Below are positions 44,341 through 55,013 of a stretch of DNA of 64,000 nucleotides, in pieces. The notes beneath the pieces were generated by a model. It was not told where the DNA came from, did not search any database, and saw only the letters and a list, made by a program, of their open reading frames with translations. Position 1 is the first letter of the stretch, and each line of letters starts with the position of its first letter. The position numbers and the translations under genes were made by a program. The stretch is from Actinoplanes cyaneus (GTDB lineage: Bacteria > Actinomycetota > Actinomycetes > Mycobacteriales > Micromonosporaceae), in NCBI RefSeq assembly GCF_016862095.1, contig NZ_BOMH01000007.1:248001-312000 (forward strand), written 5' to 3'.

Positions 44341-44484
44341 CGCGAGGTTGCCGCGGGGCCGGGCCGCGGCGCGCTCACGGTCCCGGCTGGTGCTCATGGT
44401 CGTTATGAGGCACGAATAACGACCATGAGCACCAGCCGGAAAAGCCGCAGCCGCGTGCCTGCCGTGCCCACCGCGAACCTCGCG
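44341..44484. repeat. Palindromic repeat copy 4 with outer inverted repeats
   Basis: The core hairpin pairs 44383-44406 with 44416-44439 perfectly (24 bp) around GAGGCACGA. CGCGAGGTT (44341-44349) and AACCTCGCG (44476-44484) frame it as 9-bp outer inverted repeats, giving a 144-bp element. It lies in the 422-bp gap between the SnoaL-like gene and convergent sdhB. Between 44485 and 44680 I see nothing else but GC-rich sequence. Confidence 0.88.
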
Positions 44485-44681
44485 GGGGTTCTTCTGACCG
44501 CGCCCACCCACGGAGATCGCCCTTGCGGCCTGAGCGTTCAGGGCGCGCCGGCGCCCTGCTCAGGACGGAAGGGTCCCCGCGGGAGCGACGATCCGGACCA
44601 CAGCGGAGAGAGGCAATGAAGATCTTGAATTCGGGGGAACCGGGCGCCCGGCACGCCGTTGTGCCGGACACCTGGAGTTTG

Positions 44682-44715
44682 CTGGTGGCGGGACGTCGTG
44701 CGGTCCCGCCACCAG
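44682..44715 (-). terminator. Stem-loop terminator of the sdh operon
   Basis: A 13-bp perfect stem (44682-44694 with 44703-44715) and 8-nt loop lie 26 bp behind the sdhB stop on the minus strand. The U-tract is weak. Confidence 0.65.
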
Positions 44716-44741
44716 GCGCCGCCGGAGACGGCAACCTCCGG

Positions 44742-45484
44742 TCAGCTCTTCGCGACGGCCTTGCGGTAATCGCTGTTGAGGCGGCCGATCAGGCTCAGCG
44801 GGATGCCCTTGGGGCAGACCTCCGCGCATTCGCCCATGTTGGTGCAGCCGCCGAAGCCGGCGTCGTCCTGCGCCTGCAGCATGTCGATGACGCGGCTGTC
44901 CCGCTCGGGCTGGCCCTGGGGCATCAGGCCGAGGTGGGTGATCTTCGCGGCGGTGAACAGCATCGACGAGCCGTTCGGGCAGGCCGCGACGCAGGCGCCG
45001 CAGCCGATGCAGGTGGCCGCCTCGAACGCGGCGTCGGCGTCCTTCTTCGGCACCGGCGTGGCGTGGGCGTCCGGCGCGGTGCCGGTCGGGGCGCTGATGT
45101 AGCCGCCGGCCTGGATGATCTGGTCGAAGGCGGTCCGGTCGACGACCAGGTCCTTGATCACCGGGAACGCCTTGGCGCGCCACGGCTCGACGTCGATCAC
45201 GTCGCCGTCCTTGAAGTGCCGCATGTGCAGCTGGCACGTCGTGGTGGCCTTCTCCGGGCCGTGCGCCACGCCGTTGATCACCATGCTGCACGCGCCGCAG
45301 ATGCCCTCACGGCAGTCGTGGTCGAACGCGATCGGGTCGTCACCGTCGAGGATCAGCTTCTCGTTCAGGACGTCGATCATCTCGAGGAACGACGCGTCGG
45401 GGGAGATGTCCTTGACGTCGTAGGTGACCATGCGGCCCCGGTCGGAGGGACCGGACTGGCGCCACACCCGTACCTGAATGTCCA

Positions 45485-45485
<1 letters not shown>
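44742..45485 (-). CDS. sdhB: Succinate dehydrogenase iron-sulfur subunit
   Basis: The 247-residue protein carries electrons from the flavin to menaquinone. The plant-type ferredoxin half has the [2Fe-2S] cysteines in [11 protein letters not shown] (about 58-68), and the C-terminal half has [14 protein letters not shown] (about 153-166) and [14 protein letters not shown] (about 208-221) for the [4Fe-4S] and [3Fe-4S] clusters. Its ATG overlaps the sdhA stop (TAATG). It is the last gene of sdhCAB. Confidence 0.95.
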
Positions 45486-47431
<1,946 letters not shown>

Positions 47432-47432
47432 G

Positions 47433-48173
47433 TCAGTCCACCAATCCGACCAGCACCGAGAACGGCACCGAGAGATACCCGACGACCAGAACCGCGGACA
47501 GGACGGCCGCGATGGTCTTGGCGCGGCGCTGACCCTTCTCGGTCTGCTGGCCGAGCGTCCGTGCCGCGCTGAAGATGCCGTGCCACAGGTGGAAACCCAC
47601 GGCCACGATCGCCAGCGTGTAGAAGAGGGTCACGTACCAGCGGCCCGGGGCGAAGTCGGCGACGACGTTCGCGTACGGGTGCTCGTGGTCCCCGATCGGG
47701 TTCACCGTGCCGGTGGTCAGGTCGAGGATGTGGAAGATGATGAACAGCAGGACGATCACGCCGCCCCAGCGCATGGTCCGGGCGGCGTAACTGCCCTGGA
47801 CCTTGGGCCGGTGCGCGTACTTGACCGGGCGCGCCTTCTTGGCCCGGACGGTCAGCACCGCGGCCGTGTAGATGTGCGCGAGCACGGCGAGGGTCAGGAC
47901 GCCTCGCTGGATCCACAGGTACCACATGTGCGGCAGCAGGGGCGTGCCGAGATCCCGCAGCCAGTGCGCGTAGTGATCGAAGTCGGTGCCGCCCAAGAAG
48001 ATCTTGAGGTTGCCGATCATGTGTACGTAAAGGAAGAGGATCAACAGGATGCCGCTGACGGCCATGATGATCTTGAGGGTGACCGACGAGGGCCGGACCA
48101 CCGTGCGCGGGGTGGGCGTTGCCGTCGCCCCCGCCGCGTTCTTGGTCTTGGGAATTGGAGTGTCTACCGCCAC
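47433..48173 (-). CDS. sdhC: Succinate dehydrogenase cytochrome b subunit
   Basis: The 246-residue single membrane anchor has five helices; no sdhD is present. Histidines in or near helices ([28 protein letters not shown]) are candidates for the ligands of two hemes, as in B. subtilis- and mycobacterial-Sdh1-type enzymes that use menaquinone. TAACGT (minus strand, 48186-48181) ends 7 nt before GTG 48173, so transcription likely begins at the start codon. It is the first gene of the operon, facing the LysR gene. Confidence 0.93.
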   Translation of the reverse strand: MAVDTPIPKTKNAAGATATPTPRTVVRPSSVTLKIIMAVSGILLILFLYVHMIGNLKIFLGGTDFDHYAHWLRDLGTPLLPHMWYLWIQRGVLTLAVLAHIYTAAVLTVRAKKARPVKYAHRPKVQGSYAARTMRWGGVIVLLFIIFHILDLTTGTVNPIGDHEHPYANVVADFAPGRWYVTLFYTLAIVAVGFHLWHGIFSAARTLGQQTEKGQRRAKTIAAVLSAVLVVGYLSVPFSVLVGLVD

Positions 48174-48231
48174 AACCTGGACGTTAGAAACTCCCAGGCG
48201 ATTCGTCTAATGCATGATCGGGCCGGTTGCC

Positions 48232-48246
48232 ATAGCGATAGGCTAT
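48232..48246. promoter_or_regulatory. LysR box over the lysR promoter
   Basis: ATAGC-GATAG-GCTAT is a perfect 5-5-5 dyad with the T-N11-A pattern of LysR boxes. It covers TAGGCT (48239-48244), which ends 6 nt before the lysR GTG 48251. The sdhC promoter lies 50 bp to the left. Confidence 0.7.
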
Positions 48247-48250
48247 TACG

Positions 48251-49168
48251 GTGCAGCTGCAACAGCTTCGGTACTTCCTGGCAGTGGTGGAGACGCGACA
48301 TTTCACCCAAGCAGCGGACATTCTGGGCGTCTCGCAACCTACGTTGAGTAAGCAGATTCACACCCTGGAGTCGTCCCTCGGTGCGCCGCTCTTCGAGCGC
48401 ATGCGGGGCGCGGTGACCCTCACGGTGGCCGGCGAGACCCTGCTGCCGATGGCCCAGCGGATCGTCGCCGACGCCGACGCGGCCCGTGACGCGGTCCAGG
48501 ACATCGTCGGCCTCCGCCGCGGCGAGGTGCGCCTGGGCGCCACCCCGAGCCTCTGCTCCTCCCTGGTTCCGGCCGTGCTGCGGACATACCGGGCGGATCA
48601 TCCCGGCGTCAAGCTGCACATCAGCGAGGGCAGCTCGCAGGACCTGATCGCCGGCCTGCTCGCGCACACCCTCGACCTGGCGCTGATCGTGGCGCCCGAG
48701 CACGGCGTGGACCAGTCGCTGGTCACCACCGAGCTGGTCCGGGAGAGCCTGGTGGTGGCCTCGGTCGCGGACGGGCCGCCGCTCACCGTCGCCCGGCAGC
48801 TGGAGCTCGGCGAGTTGCGGCACACGCCGATGGTGATGTTCCGGGAGGGCTACGACATCCGCGACGTCACGCTGCACGCCTGCGAGCGGGCCGGCTTCAC
48901 CCCCGAGCTCGCCGTCGAGGGTGGCGAGATGGACGCCGTGCTCGCCTTCGTCGAGGCCGGCCTCGGGGTCGCGCTGGTGCCCAGCATGGTCCTCGCGAAC
49001 CGGCCGCTGCTGCGGGCCACGCCGCTCGCCCCGCCCGGCATGCGCCGGACGATCGCCCTGGCCCAGCGCCGGGCCGCGGTGCTGCCGCACGCCGCGGCCG
49101 CGCTGCGCGACGTCGTGCTCGAGCACATCGCCTCCGGGAAGCTGCCGTTCGGCGTACGCGCTCTCTGA
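48251..49168 (+). CDS. LysR-family regulator, probable controller of sdhCAB
   Basis: This 305-residue LTTR has an HTH at about 1-60 (RHFTQAADILGVSQPTLSKQIHTLE) and an effector domain of the CysB/OxyR class (about 90-295, with LGATPSLCSSLVPAVLRTY). It starts at GTG 48251, probably leaderless. Divergence from sdhC and the LysR box at 48232 suggest control of succinate oxidation together with autorepression; the effector may be a TCA-cycle intermediate. This link is inferred from position only. Confidence 0.9.
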   Translation: MQLQQLRYFLAVVETRHFTQAADILGVSQPTLSKQIHTLESSLGAPLFERMRGAVTLTVAGETLLPMAQRIVADADAARDAVQDIVGLRRGEVRLGATPSLCSSLVPAVLRTYRADHPGVKLHISEGSSQDLIAGLLAHTLDLALIVAPEHGVDQSLVTTELVRESLVVASVADGPPLTVARQLELGELRHTPMVMFREGYDIRDVTLHACERAGFTPELAVEGGEMDAVLAFVEAGLGVALVPSMVLANRPLLRATPLAPPGMRRTIALAQRRAAVLPHAAAALRDVVLEHIASGKLPFGVRAL

Positions 49169-49221
49169 AGACCGTCCACTTAGGGTAGTCAACTGCCCAC
49201 CACGCGTTTACAGTCCAGGGT

Positions 49222-49974
49222 GTGTGGATGGGCGAGTTCCACGACCCGCGACTCGTCGAGGTCTACGACGCCGAGTGTCCCTGGGGCTGGGAAGACGACT
49301 TCTTCATGGCGGTGCTCGCCGAGCGCTCCGCCCACCGGGTCGTCGACCTGGGCTGCGGCACCGGCCGGCTGGCCATCGCCATGGCCGGGGCCGGGCACGA
49401 GGTGACCGCCGTCGACCCGGCAGTGGCCGCGCTGGCGGCGGCCCGGCGCAAGACCGGCGGCGAGCGGGTGCGGTGGCTGCAGGGCACGGCCGGGCAGTTG
49501 GCGGCGCGCTCGTTCGACGCCGCGTTCATGACCGACCACGTGGCACAGTCCTATCCGGACGACGAGGAGTGGGACGGGGTGCTGCGCGGGCTGCGCCGAG
49601 CCCTGGTGCCGGAGGGGCGCCTGATCTTCGACAGCGGCGACCCGGCGTTCGAGCCGTGGGCGCTGTGGAACCCGCGGGACTCCCTGCGGACCGTGCCGCT
49701 CCCGGACGGTGCGGCGCGGGCGTGGAGCGAGGCCGCGGAGGTGGAGCCGAACGTCTGGCACGTCACCGAGCGCTACCGGTTCCCGGACGGGCGGGAACTG
49801 GCGAACTCGGCGACGCTGAGGTTCCGTACCGAGGCGCAACTGCGTGACTCGCTGCGCGAGGCCGGCTTCCGGGTGGACCGGGTCTACGGCGGCTGGGGCC
49901 GGGAGCCCGTCGGTCTCAGCGGTGACGGCGAGTTCATCGTGATCGCCGTCGCCACCCCTCGGCTGATGTCCTGA
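49222..49974 (+). CDS. Class I SAM-dependent methyltransferase
   Basis: The 250-residue enzyme has motif I VVDLGCGTGRLAIAM (about 39-53), the acidic end of beta2 (VTAVDPA) and a post-I region typical of small-molecule methyltransferases. No substrate is indicated. TACAGT (49209-49214) ends 7 nt before GTG 49222, with TAGTCA (49186-49191) as -35 at 17 bp, supporting a leaderless start; ATG 49228 is the alternative. It stands alone after lysR. Confidence 0.87.
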   Translation: MWMGEFHDPRLVEVYDAECPWGWEDDFFMAVLAERSAHRVVDLGCGTGRLAIAMAGAGHEVTAVDPAVAALAAARRKTGGERVRWLQGTAGQLAARSFDAAFMTDHVAQSYPDDEEWDGVLRGLRRALVPEGRLIFDSGDPAFEPWALWNPRDSLRTVPLPDGAARAWSEAAEVEPNVWHVTERYRFPDGRELANSATLRFRTEAQLRDSLREAGFRVDRVYGGWGREPVGLSGDGEFIVIAVATPRLMS

Positions 49975-50131
49975 TCACGCCCCGGCCGGAAGCGGAACGG
50001 TCACGGATGTGCCGAGATGTTGTGCGGAACCTTAGGTGCCGTTGCGGGACCTGAAACCGGGACTACTATCCGCAACCATTGGGGTCGGTCTCTACCGATA
50101 GTTGTCGATCTTCATGCGATGGCGAGGTGGC

Positions 50132-51856
50132 ATGCCAGAGAACGAGTGGTCCGATCCGCGGCTCCCCGAACCCCTCGAGTGGAGCCAGCCGCATCACGAC
50201 CCCCCGCCCGGCCGTGGTCGTGCGCTGCTCGCCGCCGCGGTCGTCGTCCTGGTCCTGCTGGCCGCCGGTGGCATCGCCTGGCGCCTGATGAGCAACCGCT
50301 CCGCCACCCCGGTCGCCGAGCCCAGCGCGCCGCCGCCCACCGCCGAGCAGACCGCGCTGCCCTGCCCCGAGCCGAAACTGCGGGTCGCCGCCGCGCCCGA
50401 GATCGCCCCGGTGATCCAGAAGGCGGCCACCGGTCTCAGCCGGGCCGGTCAGCGTTGCTCCGAGGTCGCGGTGCAGGCCACCGAGCCCGGAGCCGTGCTC
50501 GCCGCCGCGCCGCAACCGGACGTGTGGGTGCCGTCCAGCAGCGTGTGGCTGGCCGCCGCCAAGTCGCGGGGCGCCACATACACCACCGCCGGCGGGCCGC
50601 TCGCCTGGTCACCGCTGGTGATCGCCGGCCCGGAGGCGATCGGCTCGCTCTTCGCCCCGAACGGCGCGCCGTCCTGGAGCACCCTGGTGCAGGGCGCGAT
50701 CCAGAAACGGCTGCCCGCGGTGCGGATGCCCGATGCGACCACGACCACGACCGGGCTGCTCAGCGTCTTCGCCCTCGGGCAGGCCACGGCCAGGACCAAC
50801 CCCGACGCCGGCATCGCCCAGCTGCAGGCGCTCACGCTGCGCAGCAGGCTGGAGAGCGCCGCCGCCGACCCGGCCGCGCTGCTGCGGCAGATGGCCGCCG
50901 AGACCGAGCAGACCGCGGCGACCTACCAGGTGGGCGTCTTCCCGACGACCGAGCAGCAGTTCCTGGCCTACCAGAAAGCGGATCATGCCGTACGCATCGT
51001 CGGCGGCGCCCCCGCGGACGGGCAGGTGGACGCCGACTATCCGTACGCGGTGCGCAAGGGAGCCCCGGCCGACCTGTCCGCGCGCCTGCGCGAGGCGATC
51101 ACCACGCAAGCCCTGACCGAGGCCGGATTCCGGCCCGTCGCGACCAAGGGCGCGCTGCGTCCGCCGGCCGACCCGGCGGCGCTGTTCGACGCGGCCCGGC
51201 AGTGGTCGGCGTACCAGTCGGTGGCGTTCCAGGTGCTGCTGCTCATCGACGCGTCCGGCTCGATGAACGAGAAGATCACCGACCGGGCCGGCCGCAGCGT
51301 CACCAAGGCGTCCCTGCTGCGCGAGTCCGGGGCCAGCGCGGCCCAGTTGTTCGGCGACGACACCAGCCTCGGCATGTGGTTCTTCGGCACCCCGTCCGCG
51401 AACAGCCCCGCGCACACCGAGGAGGTGCCGTTCGGCGGGCTCGACGCCAGCGCCGACGGCAAGACCCGGCGCGACCAGCTGGCCGCGAAGATCGGCGGGT
51501 ACAAGCCGGTGGCCAACTCCGGGACACCGCTCTACCAGACCGTCCTGGACGGGGTGACCGAGATGCGCGAGCGGGCCGCCCCCGGGACGGCGACTGTGGT
51601 GGTGGTGCTGACCGACGGGTCGGACGGTGGGACACGCTTCAAGATGTCCGACGCGGACTTCCTGAAGAGGCTCACCGCCGGGGCGGACCCGGCCCGGCCG
51701 GTGCCGGTGATCGCGGTGGGGTACGGGCCCGGTGCGAACATGCCGGCGCTGCAGGGGATGGCGAAGGCGACCGGAGGGCGGGCGATCGCCGCCAAGAACC
51801 CGGCCGACCTCGCCGCGGGGATCGCCGCGGCGTTCCTGGCCGCGCACGGGTCCTGA
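50132..51856 (+). CDS. Membrane-anchored solute-binding/VWA fusion protein
   Basis: The 574-residue protein has a Pro-rich cytosolic N-terminus, one transmembrane helix (about 31-50), an extracytoplasmic type-2 solute-binding-like domain (about 80-350) and a von Willebrand A domain (about 365-570) with the MIDAS motif DASGSM (373-378) plus TPLYQT and TDGSDGG. VWA domains bind metal-dependent protein ligands. The start ATG 50132 follows GAGGTGG. The combination resembles actinobacterial 'substrate-binding and VWA domain' proteins without known role. It is monocistronic. Confidence 0.82.
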   Translation: MPENEWSDPRLPEPLEWSQPHHDPPPGRGRALLAAAVVVLVLLAAGGIAWRLMSNRSATPVAEPSAPPPTAEQTALPCPEPKLRVAAAPEIAPVIQKAATGLSRAGQRCSEVAVQATEPGAVLAAAPQPDVWVPSSSVWLAAAKSRGATYTTAGGPLAWSPLVIAGPEAIGSLFAPNGAPSWSTLVQGAIQKRLPAVRMPDATTTTTGLLSVFALGQATARTNPDAGIAQLQALTLRSRLESAAADPAALLRQMAAETEQTAATYQVGVFPTTEQQFLAYQKADHAVRIVGGAPADGQVDADYPYAVRKGAPADLSARLREAITTQALTEAGFRPVATKGALRPPADPAALFDAARQWSAYQSVAFQVLLLIDASGSMNEKITDRAGRSVTKASLLRESGASAAQLFGDDTSLGMWFFGTPSANSPAHTEEVPFGGLDASADGKTRRDQLAAKIGGYKPVANSGTPLYQTVLDGVTEMRERAAPGTATVVVVLTDGSDGGTRFKMSDADFLKRLTAGADPARPVPVIAVGYGPGANMPALQGMAKATGGRAIAAKNPADLAAGIAAAFLAAHGS

Positions 51857-52322
51857 GAGGGTCCTGAGTTCGATCTGCTGCGCTGCGCTGCGCCGATCGG
51901 TCGTCGGCCGGACGGCCCGGTGTCGTGCTGCCGTCGGCGGGACAAGAGGTGCCATCTCGACCGCAACGTTCACCGAAACCTTTTCGGGACGCCGTTACGC
52001 GGGCGCACTGCGGCTGCGGCGGGCGAGGTCGCAAAAGCTGTTCAGGACCCTGGCCGCCGACCGTGCGCCAGGCCCCGGTGCAGACCCGCCCGCGCCGGGG
52101 CGGCTCCCGTAGCGTGCCGTGGCCACCGCCCATACCCAGCCGCGCCTCCTCACCACCGCGCCCGAGAGCGAGCTCGGATCAGGTGTTGTGCAGGCCACCA
52201 AGCAAGTCTATTGATGATCATCCATTGGTGGTACCTTACCGAAAACGATTTCGTAGTGCTCCGCAAACACGGGTCGAGACAACGGACCCGCCCGAGCCGG
52301 CCCTGATCAGGAAGGAAACGAG
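51857..52322. other. Intergenic region without recognised gene
   Basis: No open frame here shows family similarity or a ribosome site. The left part is GC-rich and looks like ordinary spacer. The right part (52195-52270) is AT-richer and probably holds the promoter of the CBM2-metalloprotease gene, with a CGAAA-type dyad at 52240. Confidence 0.6.
52240..52253 (+). promoter_or_regulatory. CGAAA-N4-TTTCG dyad upstream of the CBM2-protease gene
   Basis: CGAAA-ACGA-TTTCG lies 70 bp ahead of the gene in the only AT-rich patch of the gap. The form suits a LacI- or similar family repressor of polysaccharide use. No -10 could be fixed. Confidence 0.45.
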
Positions 52323-53399
52323 ATGGCACCTGGACGCACTCGGCCCCTGTTGGCATCGGTGCTCGCGGTCAGCCTGGGCGCGACACTCCCGGTCACGACG
52401 AGGACGGCGCACGCCGCCGCCGCCGGCTGCCAGGTGTCGTACACGGTCAGTTCGCAATGGCAGGGTGGTTTCGGCGCCTCCGTGGCGGTGACCAACCTCG
52501 GTGACCCGATCACCGGGTGGACGCTGCGATGGTCGTTCGGCGCCGGGCAGACCGTCGGTCAGGCGTGGAACGCCACCGTGACCCAGTCCGGGGCGGCGGT
52601 CACCGCAGCGGGCATGAGCTACAACGCGGCGCTGGCCACCGGCGCAAGCGCGTCGTTCGGCTTCAACGGAACCTGGACCGGGTCGAACCCGGTGCCGACC
52701 GGCTTCACCCTGAACAACGTCGCCTGCACCGGCAGCACCACCACGACACCTCCGTCGACCCCGCCTGCCACCACACCGACGACCGCTCCGACCACCACGC
52801 CACCGACCGGAACGCCGCCGGTCAGGACCGTCCGGGTCTACTGGCTCAAGCCCACCGACAAGGCGTTCGACCAGCGGTACCCCGACGGCATCACCAGCGT
52901 GATGAAGGAAGCGCAGCGGTTCTTCAAGGCCCAGCTCGGCAAGACGTTCACGCTGAACAACCCGGTCGTCGAGGTGGTCGGCGGCCTGCACGACACGAAC
53001 TGGTACATCACCAACAACTGCACCGGCGGCGACCACTACTGGTGCGTGGTCGAGAACGGACAGCGTGAGTTGCAACAGCGGTTCGGCGCCGACAGCCGGT
53101 GGATCAACGTCGAGGAGGTCAGCGCCGAGGAGACGAACCAGTCCGGCGGCGGTGGTGGCAACGGCTGGGTGCTGCTCAGCGGCCACGACGCGGACGGCGC
53201 CGCGGGTGTCAACGGCCCGATCAACCGCTGGTACGGCGGAATGGTCCACGAGTTGGGCCACGCCTTCGGCCTGCCCGACGCCACCTCGACCGACGGCACC
53301 TGCATGTCGGCTTCGCTCTACGACTACCCCAACTGCACCTTCAGTCAGAGCCAGAAGAACGGCATCCTCAACGGCCCGTTCGCCAGCTTCCTGTCCTGA
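52323..53399 (+). CDS. Secreted CBM2-linked zinc metalloprotease
   Basis: The 358-residue protein has a signal peptide (1-32, AHA-A), a CBM2 cellulose/chitin-binding domain (about 36-136, ending NNVACTG, with exposed Trp W47, W70 and W118), a Thr/Pro linker (about 139-166) and a catalytic domain (about 168-358). The zinc motif HELGHAFGLPD (309-319) fits HEXXHXXGXXD of the metzincin-like class. Cys pairs near 233/241 and 325/338 suggest disulfides. It would cleave protein while bound to plant or chitin polymers. AGGAAACG precedes the ATG. Confidence 0.87.
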   Translation: MAPGRTRPLLASVLAVSLGATLPVTTRTAHAAAAGCQVSYTVSSQWQGGFGASVAVTNLGDPITGWTLRWSFGAGQTVGQAWNATVTQSGAAVTAAGMSYNAALATGASASFGFNGTWTGSNPVPTGFTLNNVACTGSTTTTPPSTPPATTPTTAPTTTPPTGTPPVRTVRVYWLKPTDKAFDQRYPDGITSVMKEAQRFFKAQLGKTFTLNNPVVEVVGGLHDTNWYITNNCTGGDHYWCVVENGQRELQQRFGADSRWINVEEVSAEETNQSGGGGGNGWVLLSGHDADGAAGVNGPINRWYGGMVHELGHAFGLPDATSTDGTCMSASLYDYPNCTFSQSQKNGILNGPFASFLS

Positions 53400-53515
53400 C
53401 GGACGTCGGCGCGCACGCGGGTGGGGGCGATCAACCGCGATCGGCCCCACCCACCATTGCCCCGGACCGGCTGATTGCTCTCGGCATCGGCGGGCGAAAT
53501 GCGGTGGGGGTCAGG

Positions 53516-54952
53516 TCAGTGAGGGGGGCCTATCTGATCGGCGGTGATCTTCGCGGAGAGGGTGACCATGGGGAGGCCGCCACCGGGGTGGGTGGAGCCG
53601 CCCACCAGGAACAGGCCGTCGACGGGGCCGCGGTTGGCGGGGCGCAGCAGGCCGCCGGCGGTGCCGTAGATGGCGCCCCCCGGTGCGGCCGTCGCGTCGG
53701 CCAGGTCGGCCGGCGTGCGGGTCTCCGCGAAGAGCAGGCGATGGCGTACGTCGATGCCGCGCGCGGCGAGCACGTCGAGAACCCGATCGCGGTACGCCTG
53801 CGTCAGCCCCGGCCGCCGCCAGTCCACCTGGTTCCATCCGGTGCCCTGTGACGCCGCGTTGACCAGCACGAACCACGCCTCGTGCCCGGGCGGCGCGACG
53901 GCCGGGTCCGGCGCGCGGGTGACGAAGACCGTGGGGTCGCCGGCCGGTCGCGCCCGCCGCCCAGGACCGCCGAAGACCGCGTCGAACTCGGCGTCGTAGT
54001 TCCGCGGGAAGAACACGTTGTGGTGCGCCAGCTCGGGGGTCTCGCCACGCACGCCGAGCAGCAGCACGAACCCGGCCAGGCTGCGGTCGGCCAGCGCGGC
54101 CAGTGGCCCCGGGGAGGGCAGCAGGTCGCGGTAGAGGGTGAGCGCGTCCACGTTGGAGACCACGATGTCGGCGGGGACCTCGGTGCCGCCGGCCAGCCGG
54201 ACGCCGCGCACCTTCCGATCGGCCAGGATCGCGGTGACCGGGGAGTTCAGCGCGATCGTCACGCCCAGCTCCTCGCACCTGGCGCGCAGCGCCGCGGCCA
54301 GCGTGATCAGGCCACCGGGCAGATACCACCCACCGAAGGCCATTTCGGCGTACGGGATGGCGGCCAGCGCCGCGGGCGCCCGGCGTGGATCCGCGCCGGC
54401 ATAGGTCGCGTACCGGTCCAGCAGCATCCGCAGCCGGGGATCGCGCAGGTAGTGGCGGCCCAGCGCGCGCAGCGACCGGCCCGGCGCGATCGCGGCCAGG
54501 TCGCGGACCCGCCAGGAGAGCCGGGCCAGGGACGCCGCGGTGACCGGGCGTTGCAGCACCGACTCCCAGGAAGCGTGCCAGATCCGCTCGGCGCGGCGCC
54601 AGAGACGGGCCCAGTCGCGGGCGGCGTCCGGGCCGAGAGCGGCGCCGATCCGGTCGAGGAAGGCCTCGTGATCGGAGGACGAGTCGAGGACCGTGCCGTC
54701 CGGGAAGAAGTGCCGGACCAGCGGGTCCAGCGGCTCGGGGCGCAGACCCAGGCCCAGGCCGGCGAAGACCTGCGGCAGGGTGAGCAGGCTCGGGCCGGTG
54801 TCGAAGCGGAAACCGTCCCGCTCGAACGCGGCGAGCTTGCCGCCGGCCGTGCCGGAACGCTCGTGCACGGTGACCCGGTGCCCGGCCCCGGCCAGCCGGA
54901 TCGCCGCTGCCAGCCCGCCGACGCCGGCGCCGATCACCACGATGTCGCTCAT
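53516..54952 (-). CDS. Carotenoid desaturase, CrtD/CrtI family
   Basis: This 478-residue flavoprotein has the dinucleotide motif VVIGAGVGGLAAAIRL (4-19), FRFDTGPSLLTLP and the family C-terminal signature FLVGGSTHPGGGLPMV (about 449-464). The cluster with glycosyltransferase and CruF favours a 3',4'-desaturase (CrtD role) on the acyclic end over phytoene desaturation, but CrtI activity cannot be excluded. It acts at the membrane on hydrophobic carotenes. It is the last gene of the 60.2-53.5 kb minus-strand run. Confidence 0.84.
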   Translation of the reverse strand: MSDIVVIGAGVGGLAAAIRLAGAGHRVTVHERSGTAGGKLAAFERDGFRFDTGPSLLTLPQVFAGLGLGLRPEPLDPLVRHFFPDGTVLDSSSDHEAFLDRIGAALGPDAARDWARLWRRAERIWHASWESVLQRPVTAASLARLSWRVRDLAAIAPGRSLRALGRHYLRDPRLRMLLDRYATYAGADPRRAPAALAAIPYAEMAFGGWYLPGGLITLAAALRARCEELGVTIALNSPVTAILADRKVRGVRLAGGTEVPADIVVSNVDALTLYRDLLPSPGPLAALADRSLAGFVLLLGVRGETPELAHHNVFFPRNYDAEFDAVFGGPGRRARPAGDPTVFVTRAPDPAVAPPGHEAWFVLVNAASQGTGWNQVDWRRPGLTQAYRDRVLDVLAARGIDVRHRLLFAETRTPADLADATAAPGGAIYGTAGGLLRPANRGPVDGLFLVGGSTHPGGGLPMVTLSAKITADQIGPPH

Positions 54953-55013
54953 GCCGAGATGATCCGTGATCGGGGCCGATTCCGCTCGCGCGGGGCCCCT
55001 TGCCGCCGGACGG

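Noticed and set aside
51857..52300. Short open frames in the gap after the VWA gene as a hypothetical gene
   Set aside because: Six-frame reading shows only Arg/Ala/Pro-rich strings without start context or similarity.
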